Source: Chitinophagaceae bacterium (GTDB taxonomy: Bacteria; Bacteroidota; Bacteroidia; Chitinophagales; Chitinophagaceae). From it: a stretch of DNA of 7,731 nucleotides. A program made the translations under genes and the position numbers. The stretch lies in contig JACFNM010000199.1 in assembly GCA_019454915.1 (NCBI GenBank), positions 1 to 7,731 of the forward strand, read 5' to 3'. Numbering within the stretch: the first letter of the stretch is position 1; the number at the start of each line of letters is the position of its first letter. Of the stretch, positions 1-7,460 are shown one piece after another. The notes under the pieces were generated by a model. The model made no database searches, was not told where the DNA came from, and saw only the letters and a program-made list of their open reading frames with translations.

Positions 1-723
1 GTCTTCGATGGGGATGCTGGTATTGAGTTTGTCCCACAACTGTTGAAATTGAGGGCGGAGGCTGAGCTGGCTGAGTGAGTCCCTGACTTCCCTTCCTGCT
101 TCGTCTAACTGAACTTTTAGCTGATCCAATACGGTAGGCGTAATATCATGCCCCCAAAAGCAAACCGTGCATTTATCGATCGGTATGGGCTCCTGGCGAT
201 CTAACTTAATGAACAGTCTATAGTCCTTCAATAAATCAATGTCGGCTTTGTAACCCACGTATACCCTCGGTTCCGGTTCGTTGATTCCACAGGTACAGGT
301 TGGCGTCCAGGGGGTCAGGGGCACGCGATTACTGCCCGTACCCGAACAAATCCTTTGAGAGCCGGCAATGATATAGCTGCCTATAAAATTCATATTAACC
401 GTTCTCCCATGCGAACTGATACTAAAAGGGCCTCTCTTGAAGCGATACATATAACGGGTGTCACAATTGTCCACCTCAAATTCGTTGGGCCACCCCGGAG
501 ATTGGTAAATGATTTGAACGTTCTTATTAACCAACTCATAGTAAGGCTTTAGGTTAATCCGCAGAGGAATATCAATTTCACTGAGCGGCAGGGTATCCAT
601 GCGAAAATAGCTTCTGCCCAAATCCGGTCTTTCCGGTATAATCGTCCTGGAACAGGATATCAGGAGCAGACTTAGCGCCAGAATATAAACCAAAATGGGG
701 GATTTCAATAGCGGCAATCTCAT
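1..723 (-). CDS. DUF4403-like lipoprotein, C-terminus missing at left edge
   Basis: An open frame of 241 codons begins at ATG 723-721 and runs without a stop to base 1, so only the N-terminal part is present. Residues 1-24 form a lipoprotein signal peptide: basic start, hydrophobic stretch at about 9-22, and lipobox L-I-S-C with the lipidated cysteine at 24. The mature part has the pattern I remember from Bacteroidota DUF4403 proteins: an IPLRINL strand at 52-58, a DNCDTRY segment at 85-91, and a PWTPTCTCG segment at 138-146. Cysteines at 87, 126, 143, 145, 185 and 188 include a CxC and a CxxC pair. The function of the family is unknown to me; the signal implies membrane anchoring outside the cytoplasm. 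It is divergent from dnaK. No clear Shine-Dalgarno sequence precedes the ATG. The reading frame is strongly supported; the family name comes from recall and could be wrong. Confidence 0.75.
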   Translation of the reverse strand, partial: MRLPLLKSPILVYILALSLLLISCSRTIIPERPDLGRSYFRMDTLPLSEIDIPLRINLKPYYELVNKNVQIIYQSPGWPNEFEVDNCDTRYMYRFKRGPFSISSHGRTVNMNFIGSYIIAGSQRICSGTGSNRVPLTPWTPTCTCGINEPEPRVYVGYKADIDLLKDYRLFIKLDRQEPIPIDKCTVCFWGHDITPTVLDQLKVQLDEAGREVRDSLSQLSLRPQFQQLWDKLNTSIPIED

Positions 724-937
724 AATCGGTAATAGGCCTAAAGTTAAGTAAAGCTGCGACAGGCTAAACTTCTTTTTGTCCCTTACCGCGACCTTGATTT
801 CCAATAATCAGGGAATCGATTCTGCTTAGGCGACGGAAGAATATTGTTCTAAACTGCCATTTTTGCACCTTTTCACCTGATGGCATAGTGCTTGACAGAT
901 AGGATATAAATTATAACCTAAAAAGGAAATATATATT
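724..937. promoter_or_regulatory. Divergent control region between lipoprotein gene and dnaK
   Basis: This 214-bp gap must hold the promoters of both divergent genes. A possible -33/-35 element TTGACA lies at 892-897, followed by a very A/T-rich stretch (905-916), but no good TAnnTTTG box stands at a proper distance, so the start point cannot be placed. Two symmetric elements are visible: a 10-bp palindrome GAATCGATTC at 813-822, and an imperfect inverted repeat CCTTGATT (792-799) / AATCAGGG (806-813) that shares base 813 with it. No CIRCE element (TTAGCACTC-N9-GAGTGCTAA), the HrcA operator of many heat-shock genes, is present. Confidence 0.4.
923..929 (+). promoter_or_regulatory. Likely ribosome binding site of dnaK
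   Basis: AAGGAAA ends 8 bases before the ATG at 938 in an otherwise A/T-rich leader. It is the only start in this window with a recognisable purine-rich Shine-Dalgarno element at normal spacing, which fits a highly expressed chaperone. Confidence 0.5.
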
Positions 938-2848
938 ATGGGAAAAATAATTGGAATAGACCTGGGTACAACGAATAGTTGCGTTGCCGTTTTGGAGGGC
1001 AACGAACCGGTGGTTATTGCAAATGATGAAGGCCGTCGTACAACACCTTCTGTGGTTGCATTTATGAAAAACGGAGAACGTAAGGTGGGTGACCCGGCGA
1101 AAAGGCAGGCAATTACAAATCCGGTAAATACCATTATGTCAGTAAAGCGTTTCATGGGAAGACGTTTTGACGAGGTGGGAGAAGAAATCAAACACTGGAG
1201 CTATAAGGTAGTAAAAGGTGACAATAATACGGTTCGTATTGACATTGATGGCAGATTATATACGCCACAGGAAATTTCCGCTATGACTCTACAAAAGATG
1301 AAGAAGACAGCAGAGGATTACCTGGGACAGGAAGTAACTGAAGCTGTGATTACCGTTCCGGCTTATTTTAATGATGCCCAACGTCAGGCTACCAAAGAAG
1401 CCGGCGAGATTGCCGGTTTAACCGTACGGCGTATTGTGAACGAGCCTACGGCTGCCGCTTTGGCTTATGGGTTGGATAAAAAGCACAAAGACGAGAAGAT
1501 AGCGGTATTTGACCTGGGCGGTGGAACCTTTGATGTGTCTATTTTGGAGTTGGGCGATGGCGTGTTTGAAGTAAAATCTACTAATGGAGACACTCACTTA
1601 GGCGGTGATGATTTTGACAAAGTAATCATTGACTGGCTGGCTGAGGAATTTAAGAAAGACGAAAATATTGACCTGAGAAGAGATCCTATGGCACTGCAGC
1701 GGCTGAAAGAAGCATCTGAAAAAGCGAAGGTGGAACTGTCTTCTTCCAGTGAAACGGAAATCAATTTACCTTATGTAACGGCGGTGGACGGCGTTCCCAA
1801 ACACCTTGTGAAGAAGTTGACGAGGGCCAAGTTTGAGCAACTGTCAGATAGTCTCTTTGAAAGATGTCTGAAGCCCTGTGAACAGGCACTGAAGGACGCA
1901 GGACTTAGTGCATCGCAGATTGATGAAGTAATACTGGTGGGAGGAAGCACCCGTATTCCGAAAGTACAGGAGATAGTAGAAAAATTCTTTAATAAAAAAC
2001 CCAATAAGGGGGTGAACCCCGATGAAGTTGTGGCAGTAGGTGCTGCTATACAGGGCGCCGTGCTGACGGGTGAAGTAAAAGATGTACTCTTATTGGATGT
2101 AACGCCGTTGTCTCTGGGTATTGAAACGATGGGCGGGGTGATGACGAGATTGATTGATTCCAATACCACTATACCTACAAAGAAGTCAGAGACATTCTCT
2201 ACGGCATCAGATAATCAGCCCGGTGTTCAGATCCATGTGTTGCAGGGAGAAAGACCCATGGCTTCTCAAAATAAGAGTCTGGGTATGTTCAATCTGGACG
2301 GTATTCCTCCTGCTCCCCGTGGCGTTCCGCAAATTGAAGTAATCTTTGATATTGATGCCAATGGTATTTTAAATGTGACCGCAAAAGATAAGGGAACCGG
2401 TAAGGAGCAGAAGATCCGTATAGAAGCCGGTAGCGGACTCAGTAAAGAAGAAGTAGAAAAAATGAAGGCTGAGGCCAAAGCCAATGAATCGGCTGATAAA
2501 GAGGCCCGTGAAAAAGTGGATAAGATTAATCAGGCAGATAGTTTGATTTTCCAAACAGAAAAGCAATTGAAAGACTTTGGTGATAAAATTCCGGCAGACA
2601 AGAAATCACCAATTGAAGAGGCTCTGAATAAACTCAAAGAAGCCCATAAACAACAGGATGTGGTATCTATTGACACGGCTACAACAGCCTTGAATACTGC
2701 ATGGACTGCTGCGTCTGAAGAAATTTACAAAGCCCAGCAGGGCGGGGCAACCGGTGGAACCGGTGATACAGCTCAGCAGCAAACGCATGAAGGGGCAAAT
2801 GCAGGTGCGGATAATGTAACGGACGCCGAATTTGAAGAAGTGAAATAG
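938..2848 (+). CDS. dnaK: Molecular chaperone DnaK (Hsp70)
   Basis: Cytosolic ATP-dependent chaperone that binds exposed hydrophobic peptide segments, working with DnaJ and GrpE in folding and stress recovery. The 636 residues match the usual length of about 635. The nucleotide-binding domain covers about 1-380: phosphate-1 loop GIDLGTTNS at 6-14, catalytic Lys70, Glu169 in [11 protein letters not shown], phosphate-2 loop DLGGGTFD at 192-199 with Thr197 equivalent to the E. coli autophosphorylation threonine, and adenosine motif [12 protein letters not shown] at 334-345. The interdomain linker [10 protein letters not shown] is at 382-391, followed by the beta substrate-binding domain (about 392-500), the helical lid (about 500-600), and a flexible Gly/Ala/Gln/Thr tail ending in EFEEVK. 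All key residues are intact. grpE and dnaJ are not adjacent; dnaK appears to be transcribed alone and ends at a strong hairpin. Confidence 0.99.
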   Translation: MGKIIGIDLGTTNSCVAVLEGNEPVVIANDEGRRTTPSVVAFMKNGERKVGDPAKRQAITNPVNTIMSVKRFMGRRFDEVGEEIKHWSYKVVKGDNNTVRIDIDGRLYTPQEISAMTLQKMKKTAEDYLGQEVTEAVITVPAYFNDAQRQATKEAGEIAGLTVRRIVNEPTAAALAYGLDKKHKDEKIAVFDLGGGTFDVSILELGDGVFEVKSTNGDTHLGGDDFDKVIIDWLAEEFKKDENIDLRRDPMALQRLKEASEKAKVELSSSSETEINLPYVTAVDGVPKHLVKKLTRAKFEQLSDSLFERCLKPCEQALKDAGLSASQIDEVILVGGSTRIPKVQEIVEKFFNKKPNKGVNPDEVVAVGAAIQGAVLTGEVKDVLLLDVTPLSLGIETMGGVMTRLIDSNTTIPTKKSETFSTASDNQPGVQIHVLQGERPMASQNKSLGMFNLDGIPPAPRGVPQIEVIFDIDANGILNVTAKDKGTGKEQKIRIEAGSGLSKEEVEKMKAEAKANESADKEAREKVDKINQADSLIFQTEKQLKDFGDKIPADKKSPIEEALNKLKEAHKQQDVVSIDTATTALNTAWTAASEEIYKAQQGGATGGTGDTAQQQTHEGANAGADNVTDAEFEEVK

Positions 2849-2866
2849 TTGGTACCCTGATAGAAT

Positions 2867-2907
2867 AAAAGTAAAGCCCCCGGTTTTGCTCCGGGGGCTT
2901 TACTTTT
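2867..2907. terminator. Bidirectional intrinsic terminator, perfect 17-bp stem
   Basis: Left arm AAAAGTAAAGCCCCCGG (2867-2883), loop TTTTGCT (2884-2890), right arm CCGGGGGCTTTACTTTT (2891-2907), with no mismatch. The G/C-rich core next to the loop and the A/T-rich outer ends give a U-run on the 3' side in either direction. It starts 18 bp after the dnaK stop and lies 42 bp beyond the stop of the convergent propeller gene, so it suits both transcripts. Confidence 0.93.
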
Positions 2908-2949
2908 GGGGCAGTTGGTTCAAAGGAAAATCAAATTACGGTGATGCGG

Positions 2950-3798
2950 TTATTGTAAGCGGTATGCGGCTACACTGTTTTTCCAAAAAGTGGGAACGTA
3001 TACAATTTTATTTATCGGGTCGTAGCCGATATCAGCGGCATTTATTTTTTGTTCCCTTGTATCTAACAATAGCTCCTTATTACCATTAGCAGAAACGTAC
3101 CAGATAGTTCCCGCCCAGCAGGATACGAGGAAGTCTCCATTCCCAACATATTCAATACCATCCGTACCCCCTTCCATACCGTCAGCTATTTTAGTAAGGC
3201 TCCCCGTTTTTTCGAGTTTGTATAATCCTCCCGAATTGGTCAGATAAAGGTCCGCGCCTACCATAAGCACACCATTTGGACCCTGCACGTTGTCCACTGC
3301 TACACCTACTTTGCCTTTTTTGATACGGTGAATTTTCTTGGTTTTGGAATCAGAAACATAAATCACTCCCTTTTTATCTATGGTAAGATCATTCAATCCC
3401 TCGGCCCCTTCAATGGGCAGACGTTGTGCGACTTGTCCCTTAGTCAAATCAATAACGACTACCTCATCCACGTCTGCCACGTATAGTCTGCCGGCGTGGA
3501 TTCCCATGCCTTTGGGAGCATTAAGACCGGTAACCCATTCAGAGACTATTATTTTCCCGTCTAAACCCACTTTTCCGATAGAGCCCTGCCCGTCTTTTTC
3601 CCATGGCTGCCCGTCAATATTCGCAGTATATAAGATTTTGCGCGCCGGGTCAAAACGAACTGATTCAGGCACTTTGAGAAGCGTGTCGGTCTCCCATAAT
3701 TTTACCAGTTGATGATTTTGAGATTTCACCGGCGACTGACAAATCATCAAAAAAAGGAACAATGATGCAGTTAAAATAGAAAGTCTCCTGTTTAGCAT
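2950..3798 (-). CDS. Exported SMP-30/gluconolactonase-like beta-propeller protein
   Basis: This 282-residue protein has an N-terminal secretion signal (basic NRR at 3-5, hydrophobic core about 8-20) with probable cleavage after VKS at 24-26. The mature part shows the repeated strand pattern of a six-bladed propeller, with blade-like units such as ARKILYTANIDG (52-63), AGRLYVADVD (102-111), KGVIYVSDS (143-151), GADLYLTNSG (181-190) and INKIVYVPTF (262-271). Four residues sit where SMP-30/regucalcin proteins bind their divalent metal: Glu45 (PES), Asn136 (LND), Asn175 (PNG) and Asp213 (TDG). The family hydrolyses sugar lactones or other esters, but many exported members have no known substrate, so the activity is unproven. 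Cys20 lies in LMIC, a poor lipobox, so a soluble periplasmic protein is favoured. The ATG has no clear Shine-Dalgarno sequence. The aldehyde dehydrogenase gene lies upstream on the same strand. Confidence 0.8.
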   Translation of the reverse strand: MLNRRLSILTASLFLFLMICQSPVKSQNHQLVKLWETDTLLKVPESVRFDPARKILYTANIDGQPWEKDGQGSIGKVGLDGKIIVSEWVTGLNAPKGMGIHAGRLYVADVDEVVVIDLTKGQVAQRLPIEGAEGLNDLTIDKKGVIYVSDSKTKKIHRIKKGKVGVAVDNVQGPNGVLMVGADLYLTNSGGLYKLEKTGSLTKIADGMEGGTDGIEYVGNGDFLVSCWAGTIWYVSANGNKELLLDTREQKINAADIGYDPINKIVYVPTFWKNSVAAYRLQ

Positions 3799-4049
3799 GT
3801 TAATAGGAATTAAATGTTAAATGATTTTTACTACACTCGTCTGAACGGCCATTCACAATATATAAAATAAAAACCTGAAAGCATCAAATCCGGATGCATT
3901 TCGTTTTTCCGCATTGTGCCAAAAGAATTGTCACCTCCCCAGATTTTGCGATGGCTTTTGGCCGATGGCTAATCTTTAAGGATGTTCTTTCAGGACTTCC
4001 GGTTTACGGAACCAAACTTCACGCTCCTATTTTGCAGATTGCGCTCCCG
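3799..4049. other. Gene-free spacer between two minus-strand genes
   Basis: These 251 bp separate the dehydrogenase stop from the propeller start. I find no convincing reading frame: a plus-strand frame opening at 3894 runs antisense into the dehydrogenase and resembles nothing. Visible details are an imperfect palindrome GAACGGCCATTC at 3843-3854, small hairpins without U-runs (TTCCG/CGGAA near 3998-4012, GCATC/GATGC near 3880-3896), and a direct repeat CGATGGC near 3949-3969. It most likely holds the promoter of the propeller gene, but no clear TAnnTTTG box was found on the minus strand. Confidence 0.4.
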
Positions 4050-5531
4050 TTAATCCCTTGTCAGTTGGTTATTGACGGTTCTCCAGATTTTCAGGGGATT
4101 ACCGTCTTTTAGTTCATCCGGCAGCAAATTGTCCGGCCAGTTTTGATAACAAACAGGTCGGGCAAATCTTTTAATTCCGTCTGCTCCCACAGAAGTAAAT
4201 CTTGAATCGGTAGTGGCCGGGTAAGGCCCTCCATGCTGCATACTAAGGCAAACTTCCACACCGGTGGGCACTCCGTTTAAGATAATTCTTCCGCACCGGT
4301 CTTTTATTTTGTCCACCAGGGACAGGTTTTGTTGGATATCATTTTCTGTGGCAATGAGGGTACTGGTCAACTGTCCCTCCATTTTCTCCGCTACGCTTTT
4401 CATTTCCGCTACATCGCGGCACTTGATCACCAGCGAGTAGGGTCCGAAAACTTCCTGATGCAAAACAGGGTTGTTCATAAACGCTTGCGCAGTGGCCGAG
4501 GCGATAGTAGGATAGGATTCATTTTCACCCGGACGGGTATCAGAAACGGCAACAGTATGCACATCGTTTTGAGCCAGGGCTTTTGAACGGTTGGCAATAA
4601 ATGATTTCGCAATGCCCGCGTGAAGCATCGGTGAAGGCGATACTTTTTTTATTTCTTCGCCTAAATTTTTTATAAACGTTTGTAAATCCGGACCGTCAAT
4701 ACCAATGATCAATCCGGGGTTGGTACAAAATTGACCCACACTAAGATTAATGGAAGCGGCGTATGTTTTTGCCTGATCCAGCGCAGACTCGCTGAGTTTT
4801 TCGGGTAAAAGATATACCGGGTTAATGCTTCCCATTTCAGCAAAAACGGGGATCGGGTCCTTACGCTGAGTTGCCAGGTCGAACAGCGCTTTGCCACCCG
4901 AAAGAGACCCCGTAAATCCCACTGCTTTGGTCAAGGGATGAAGGACGAGTTCTTTACCCACTTCAAAGGATACGCCGTGTACATGTGTAAATATGCCCTC
5001 GGGCATGCGGCAGATCTTAGCTGCTTTTAAAATGCAGGATGCCGCTTCCTCCGAGGTCTGTGCATGTGCAGGATGAGCCTTCACGATTACCGGGCAACCC
5101 GCAGCAAGAGCGCAGGCCGTGTCTCCGCCGGCGGTGGAATAAGCAAAAGGAAAGTTGCTGGAGCCAAAAACAATTACGGGACCAAGGGGGATCAGCATCT
5201 TACGCAGGTCCGGCCTGGGACGTTGACGATCGCTGATAACCTTGTCTATTCTCACATCCAGCCAATTACCCTGCTCACAGGCATCGGCGTAACTATTGAG
5301 TTGAAATACCGTTCTCGTTAATTCGCTTTGCAGTCTGCTTTCAGAAAGATGAGTTTCCGCCATGGCTATAGGAATAAGAGCGGAAGCGTGGGACGTCAAC
5401 TCGTTAGCTATAGCATGCATAAACGCAGCTCTCTGCTTAATGGAAAAGGATCGGTAGGACTCGAAGGCTGACCATGCTTTTTGCATCACGTTATCAACGT
5501 CTTCTTTCGTCGCATCTTTAAATGTATACAT
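4050..5531 (-). CDS. Aldehyde dehydrogenase, 2,5-dioxovalerate (alpha-ketoglutaric semialdehyde) type
   Basis: NAD(P)+-dependent cytosolic dehydrogenase. Family resemblance points to oxidation of 2,5-dioxopentanoate to 2-oxoglutarate (EC 1.2.1.26), the last step of oxidative pentose, glucarate/galactarate and hydroxyproline breakdown. Numbering from ATG 5531 (493 residues): the oxyanion-hole Asn is in SSNFPFA (Asn126), the cofactor Lys in VIVKAHP (Lys151), then GFTGS (205-209), the general base in FAEMGSINP (Glu232), the nucleophile in GQFCTNPG (Cys269), and EVFGP (360-364). AEMGSINP with GQFCTNPG and the C-terminal ARPVCYQN segment are typical of this subfamily. The frame can be opened at TTG 5537, but ATG 5531 is preferred. 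No Shine-Dalgarno sequence is seen. Other pathway genes (dehydratase, aldolase-like enzyme, epimerase) are absent from the window, so the physiological substrate is inferred; a related aldehyde is possible. Confidence 0.88.
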   Translation of the reverse strand: MYTFKDATKEDVDNVMQKAWSAFESYRSFSIKQRAAFMHAIANELTSHASALIPIAMAETHLSESRLQSELTRTVFQLNSYADACEQGNWLDVRIDKVISDRQRPRPDLRKMLIPLGPVIVFGSSNFPFAYSTAGGDTACALAAGCPVIVKAHPAHAQTSEEAASCILKAAKICRMPEGIFTHVHGVSFEVGKELVLHPLTKAVGFTGSLSGGKALFDLATQRKDPIPVFAEMGSINPVYLLPEKLSESALDQAKTYAASINLSVGQFCTNPGLIIGIDGPDLQTFIKNLGEEIKKVSPSPMLHAGIAKSFIANRSKALAQNDVHTVAVSDTRPGENESYPTIASATAQAFMNNPVLHQEVFGPYSLVIKCRDVAEMKSVAEKMEGQLTSTLIATENDIQQNLSLVDKIKDRCGRIILNGVPTGVEVCLSMQHGGPYPATTDSRFTSVGADGIKRFARPVCYQNWPDNLLPDELKDGNPLKIWRTVNNQLTRD

Positions 5532-5567
5532 AGTCAATAAGAATTAAATAATGAAAGAAATCTTGTA

Positions 5568-5600
5568 CAAATTTCGGCATTCTTTTAGGAACATCGTCAA
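5568..5600 (-). promoter_or_regulatory. Possible promoter of the aldehyde dehydrogenase gene
   Basis: On the minus strand TTG (5600-5598), a 22-base spacer and GAAATTTG (5575-5568) resemble the Bacteroidota consensus TTG...TAnnTTTG with one mismatch (G for T) in the -7 box. This would leave a leader of about 30 bases before ATG 5531. It is a pattern match only; the spacer is somewhat long. Confidence 0.35.
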
Positions 5601-5613
5601 TATCTAAATTCTG

Positions 5614-5621
5614 TATCTTCG
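5614..5621 (+). promoter_or_regulatory. Possible -7 box of trpS
   Basis: TATCTTCG matches TAnnTTTG at all but one position and ends 5 bases before the trpS ATG (5627). No TTG stands at the expected -33 position. If used, transcription would begin at or next to the start codon, giving an almost leaderless mRNA, which fits the lack of any Shine-Dalgarno sequence there. Confidence 0.4.
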
Positions 5622-5626
5622 CCGCG

Positions 5627-6637
5627 ATGAAAAAAAATGAGAAGAAACAGGTGGTGATGAGCGGTATCCGCCCGACCGGAATTCTCCACCTTGGCAGTTA
5701 TTTTGGAGCCTTGCAGAACTATGTCCGGATGCAGGAGGAGTATGAATGTTACTTTATGGTGGCCGACTTACATTCGCTCACCACACACCCCGATACAAAA
5801 AGCCTGAGAGCAAATGTGTTAGACGTGATTTCTGAATACCTTGCCTGTGGTTTGGATCCGGATAAGGCTGCTTTATATTGCCAAAGCGCGGTGCCTGAAA
5901 CCTCAGAACTATATTTATTTCTCAATACGCTGGCTTATAAAGGAGAACTGGAAAAAACCACTACATTTAAAGATAAAGCCCGGCTGCAGCCGCAGAATGT
6001 AAATGCCGCTTTGCTTACCTATCCTACTTTAATGGCTGCTGATATCTTGCTGCACCGGGCGCTGTATGTGCCGGTAGGTAAGGATCAGGAGCAACACTTA
6101 GAGATGGCGAGGAATTTTGCGAACCGCTTTAACCATCGTTATGGTGAGATATTTCCCGAACCGATTGCCTTCAACTTTGGCGAAGCCTTAGTGAAGGTGC
6201 CATCGCTGGACGGGACGGGTAAGATGAGTAAGAGCGAAAACCAGAACGCCACGCTCTATCTGTCTGATGATGATGCGCTTATCCGGAAAAAGGTCATGAA
6301 GGCTAAAACGGACGAAGGTCCCAAAACACCCAATGCGCCCAAGCCCGACTATATCGAGAACATATTTCAACTGCTGAGCCTGGTAAGCGATAAAGAGGTC
6401 TGTCAAAAATTTGAGGCAGATTATAACCAATGTACCATACGTTATGGCGAGCTGAAGAAACACCTGGCAGAGGATATGATCAGGTTTATTACACCGATCC
6501 GGGAAAAGGCAAAGACGATTCGCGATGACGAAAACTTCATGAAGGGAGTATTGGAAAAAGGCGCGGATAAAGCCAGGGAAAGCGCAAAAAAAACCATGCA
6601 ACTGGTTCGGGAGGCTATCGGCATAAAATATTTTTAA
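5627..6637 (+). CDS. trpS: Tryptophanyl-tRNA synthetase
   Basis: Class Ic aminoacyl-tRNA synthetase that activates tryptophan with ATP and charges tRNA-Trp (EC 6.1.1.2) in the cytoplasm. The 336 residues match the bacterial length of about 330-340. The Rossmann catalytic domain opens with SGIRPTGILHLGS (12-24), carrying the HIGH-type signature as HLGS at 21-24. Asp139 in AADILL corresponds to the Asp that reads the indole nitrogen in characterised TrpRS. VGKDQEQHLEMAR follows, then the second signature GKMSKS at 198-203. The C-terminal part is helical and holds the anticodon-recognition region. ATG 5627 gives a short Lys-rich leader before the conserved fold; Met11 is a possible later start. 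It is divergent from the aldehyde dehydrogenase with a 95-bp gap. No T-box, trp leader peptide or attenuator is visible upstream. Confidence 0.98.
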   Translation: MKKNEKKQVVMSGIRPTGILHLGSYFGALQNYVRMQEEYECYFMVADLHSLTTHPDTKSLRANVLDVISEYLACGLDPDKAALYCQSAVPETSELYLFLNTLAYKGELEKTTTFKDKARLQPQNVNAALLTYPTLMAADILLHRALYVPVGKDQEQHLEMARNFANRFNHRYGEIFPEPIAFNFGEALVKVPSLDGTGKMSKSENQNATLYLSDDDALIRKKVMKAKTDEGPKTPNAPKPDYIENIFQLLSLVSDKEVCQKFEADYNQCTIRYGELKKHLAEDMIRFITPIREKAKTIRDDENFMKGVLEKGADKARESAKKTMQLVREAIGIKYF

Positions 6638-6681
6638 TAAAATCAGAATAGACAGGTTTGGTACAGTTAAAATTATTTAAC

Positions 6682-6716
6682 TTGGAAACCCTCTATTAAC
6701 CGATATCCTATATTCC
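6682..6716 (+). promoter_or_regulatory. Weak promoter candidate for the deoxynucleoside kinase
   Basis: TTG at 6682-6684 and TATATTCC at 6709-6716 resemble the Bacteroidota -33/-7 pair, but the spacer (24 bases) is long and the last two bases of the box differ. It lies in the 99-bp gap after trpS. No terminator hairpin was seen there, so read-through from trpS is equally possible. Confidence 0.25.
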
Positions 6717-6736
6717 GAATTTTGAATTCTTATATA

Positions 6737-7372
6737 ATGGCTAAAACGAAGAAACCTAAATACATTGCCGTAGCGGGAAATATAGGAGCAGGAAAAACTA
6801 CACTGACTGAGCTGTTGAGTAAGCACTATCGCTGGATTCCCCAATTCGAGGATATTGACCACAATCCTTATCTCTACGATTTTTATGAAGATATGCCCCG
6901 GTGGAGCTTTAATCTCCAGATATATTTTTTAAACAACCGGCTGAGGCAATTGCTCGAAATTCAGCAGGGTAATGAGACTGTTATACAGGATAGAACCATA
7001 TATGAGGACGCCCATATTTTTGCGCCCAACCTTCATGAGATGGGATTGATGAACAAGCGGGATTTCGACAACTATTTTCGCCTTTTTGAGACGTTAAAAG
7101 GGATGATCAAACCGCCGGATTTACTGATTTACCTGAAGGCTTCGGTCCCGACCCTGGTTGGCCAAATTCAGAAAAGAGGAAGAGAATACGAAGAGAATAT
7201 CCGGTTGGACTATCTGAAGAAACTGAATGAGTTTTATAATAAATGGATAGACAGCTATAAAGAGGGTCCGTTATTAGTGGTAGATATTGATAAAAACAAG
7301 TTCCCCGAAAACGAAGAACACTTAGGAGAAATTATCCATGAGATTGATACGCAATTGTATGGATTGTTTTGA
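6737..7372 (+). CDS. Deoxynucleoside kinase (dAK/dGK family)
   Basis: Salvage enzyme that phosphorylates a deoxynucleoside to its 5'-monophosphate using ATP, in the cytoplasm. From ATG 6737 it has 211 residues, usual for bacterial members of this family. The P-loop is GNIGAGKTT at 14-22. Glu38 in FEDID sits where the catalytic base is found, and WSFNLQIYFLNNR (56-68) carries the Trp and Gln that contact the base in the family. The DRT motif at 85-87 corresponds to the E/D-R-S motif, and the Arg-rich lid KRGREYEENIR is at 146-156. Overall resemblance is to deoxyadenosine/deoxyguanosine kinases rather than thymidine kinase, but substrate preference cannot be read reliably. A TTG at 6722 would add five residues; ATG is preferred because the P-loop already lies at the usual distance. 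No Shine-Dalgarno sequence is evident. Confidence 0.92.
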   Translation: MAKTKKPKYIAVAGNIGAGKTTLTELLSKHYRWIPQFEDIDHNPYLYDFYEDMPRWSFNLQIYFLNNRLRQLLEIQQGNETVIQDRTIYEDAHIFAPNLHEMGLMNKRDFDNYFRLFETLKGMIKPPDLLIYLKASVPTLVGQIQKRGREYEENIRLDYLKKLNEFYNKWIDSYKEGPLLVVDIDKNKFPENEEHLGEIIHEIDTQLYGLF

Positions 7373-7460
7373 ATGTGCAGAGCGGTTCATGCAAAACTAT
7401 AAGAGAAATGATATGCGTTAATAAACAGGTAGATTCCACCTTTTTATTGGAGAATATGAG

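Noticed and set aside
355..552. Plus-strand frame inside the left-edge lipoprotein gene
   Set aside because: The opposite strand encodes a continuous 241-codon protein with a proper lipoprotein signal; the plus frame is its shadow.
881..896. Sigma-54-like promoter upstream of dnaK (TGGCATAGTGCTTGAC)
   Set aside because: The -24 GG and spacing fit, but the essential -12 GC is GA here, and sigma-54 control of dnaK would be unexpected.
826..1191. Minus-strand frame of 121 codons over the dnaK start
   Set aside because: It is antisense to the highly conserved N-terminus of dnaK, has no recognisable motifs, and is explained as a shadow frame.
2745..2770. Short tandem repeat ACCGGTGG/ACCGGTGA in dnaK
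   Set aside because: It encodes part of the normal Gly/Thr-rich flexible tail of DnaK and needs no other explanation.
3894..4112. Plus-strand frame of 72 codons in the spacer
   Set aside because: It overlaps the dehydrogenase C-terminus in antisense, has no start signals and no protein-like features beyond a chance hydrophobic stretch.
7428..7455. Hairpin between the kinase and the right-edge gene as a terminator
   Set aside because: The arms (ATTCCA / TGGAGAAT) pair only over about six bases with a bulge, and the G/C content is low, so it does not support a terminator call.
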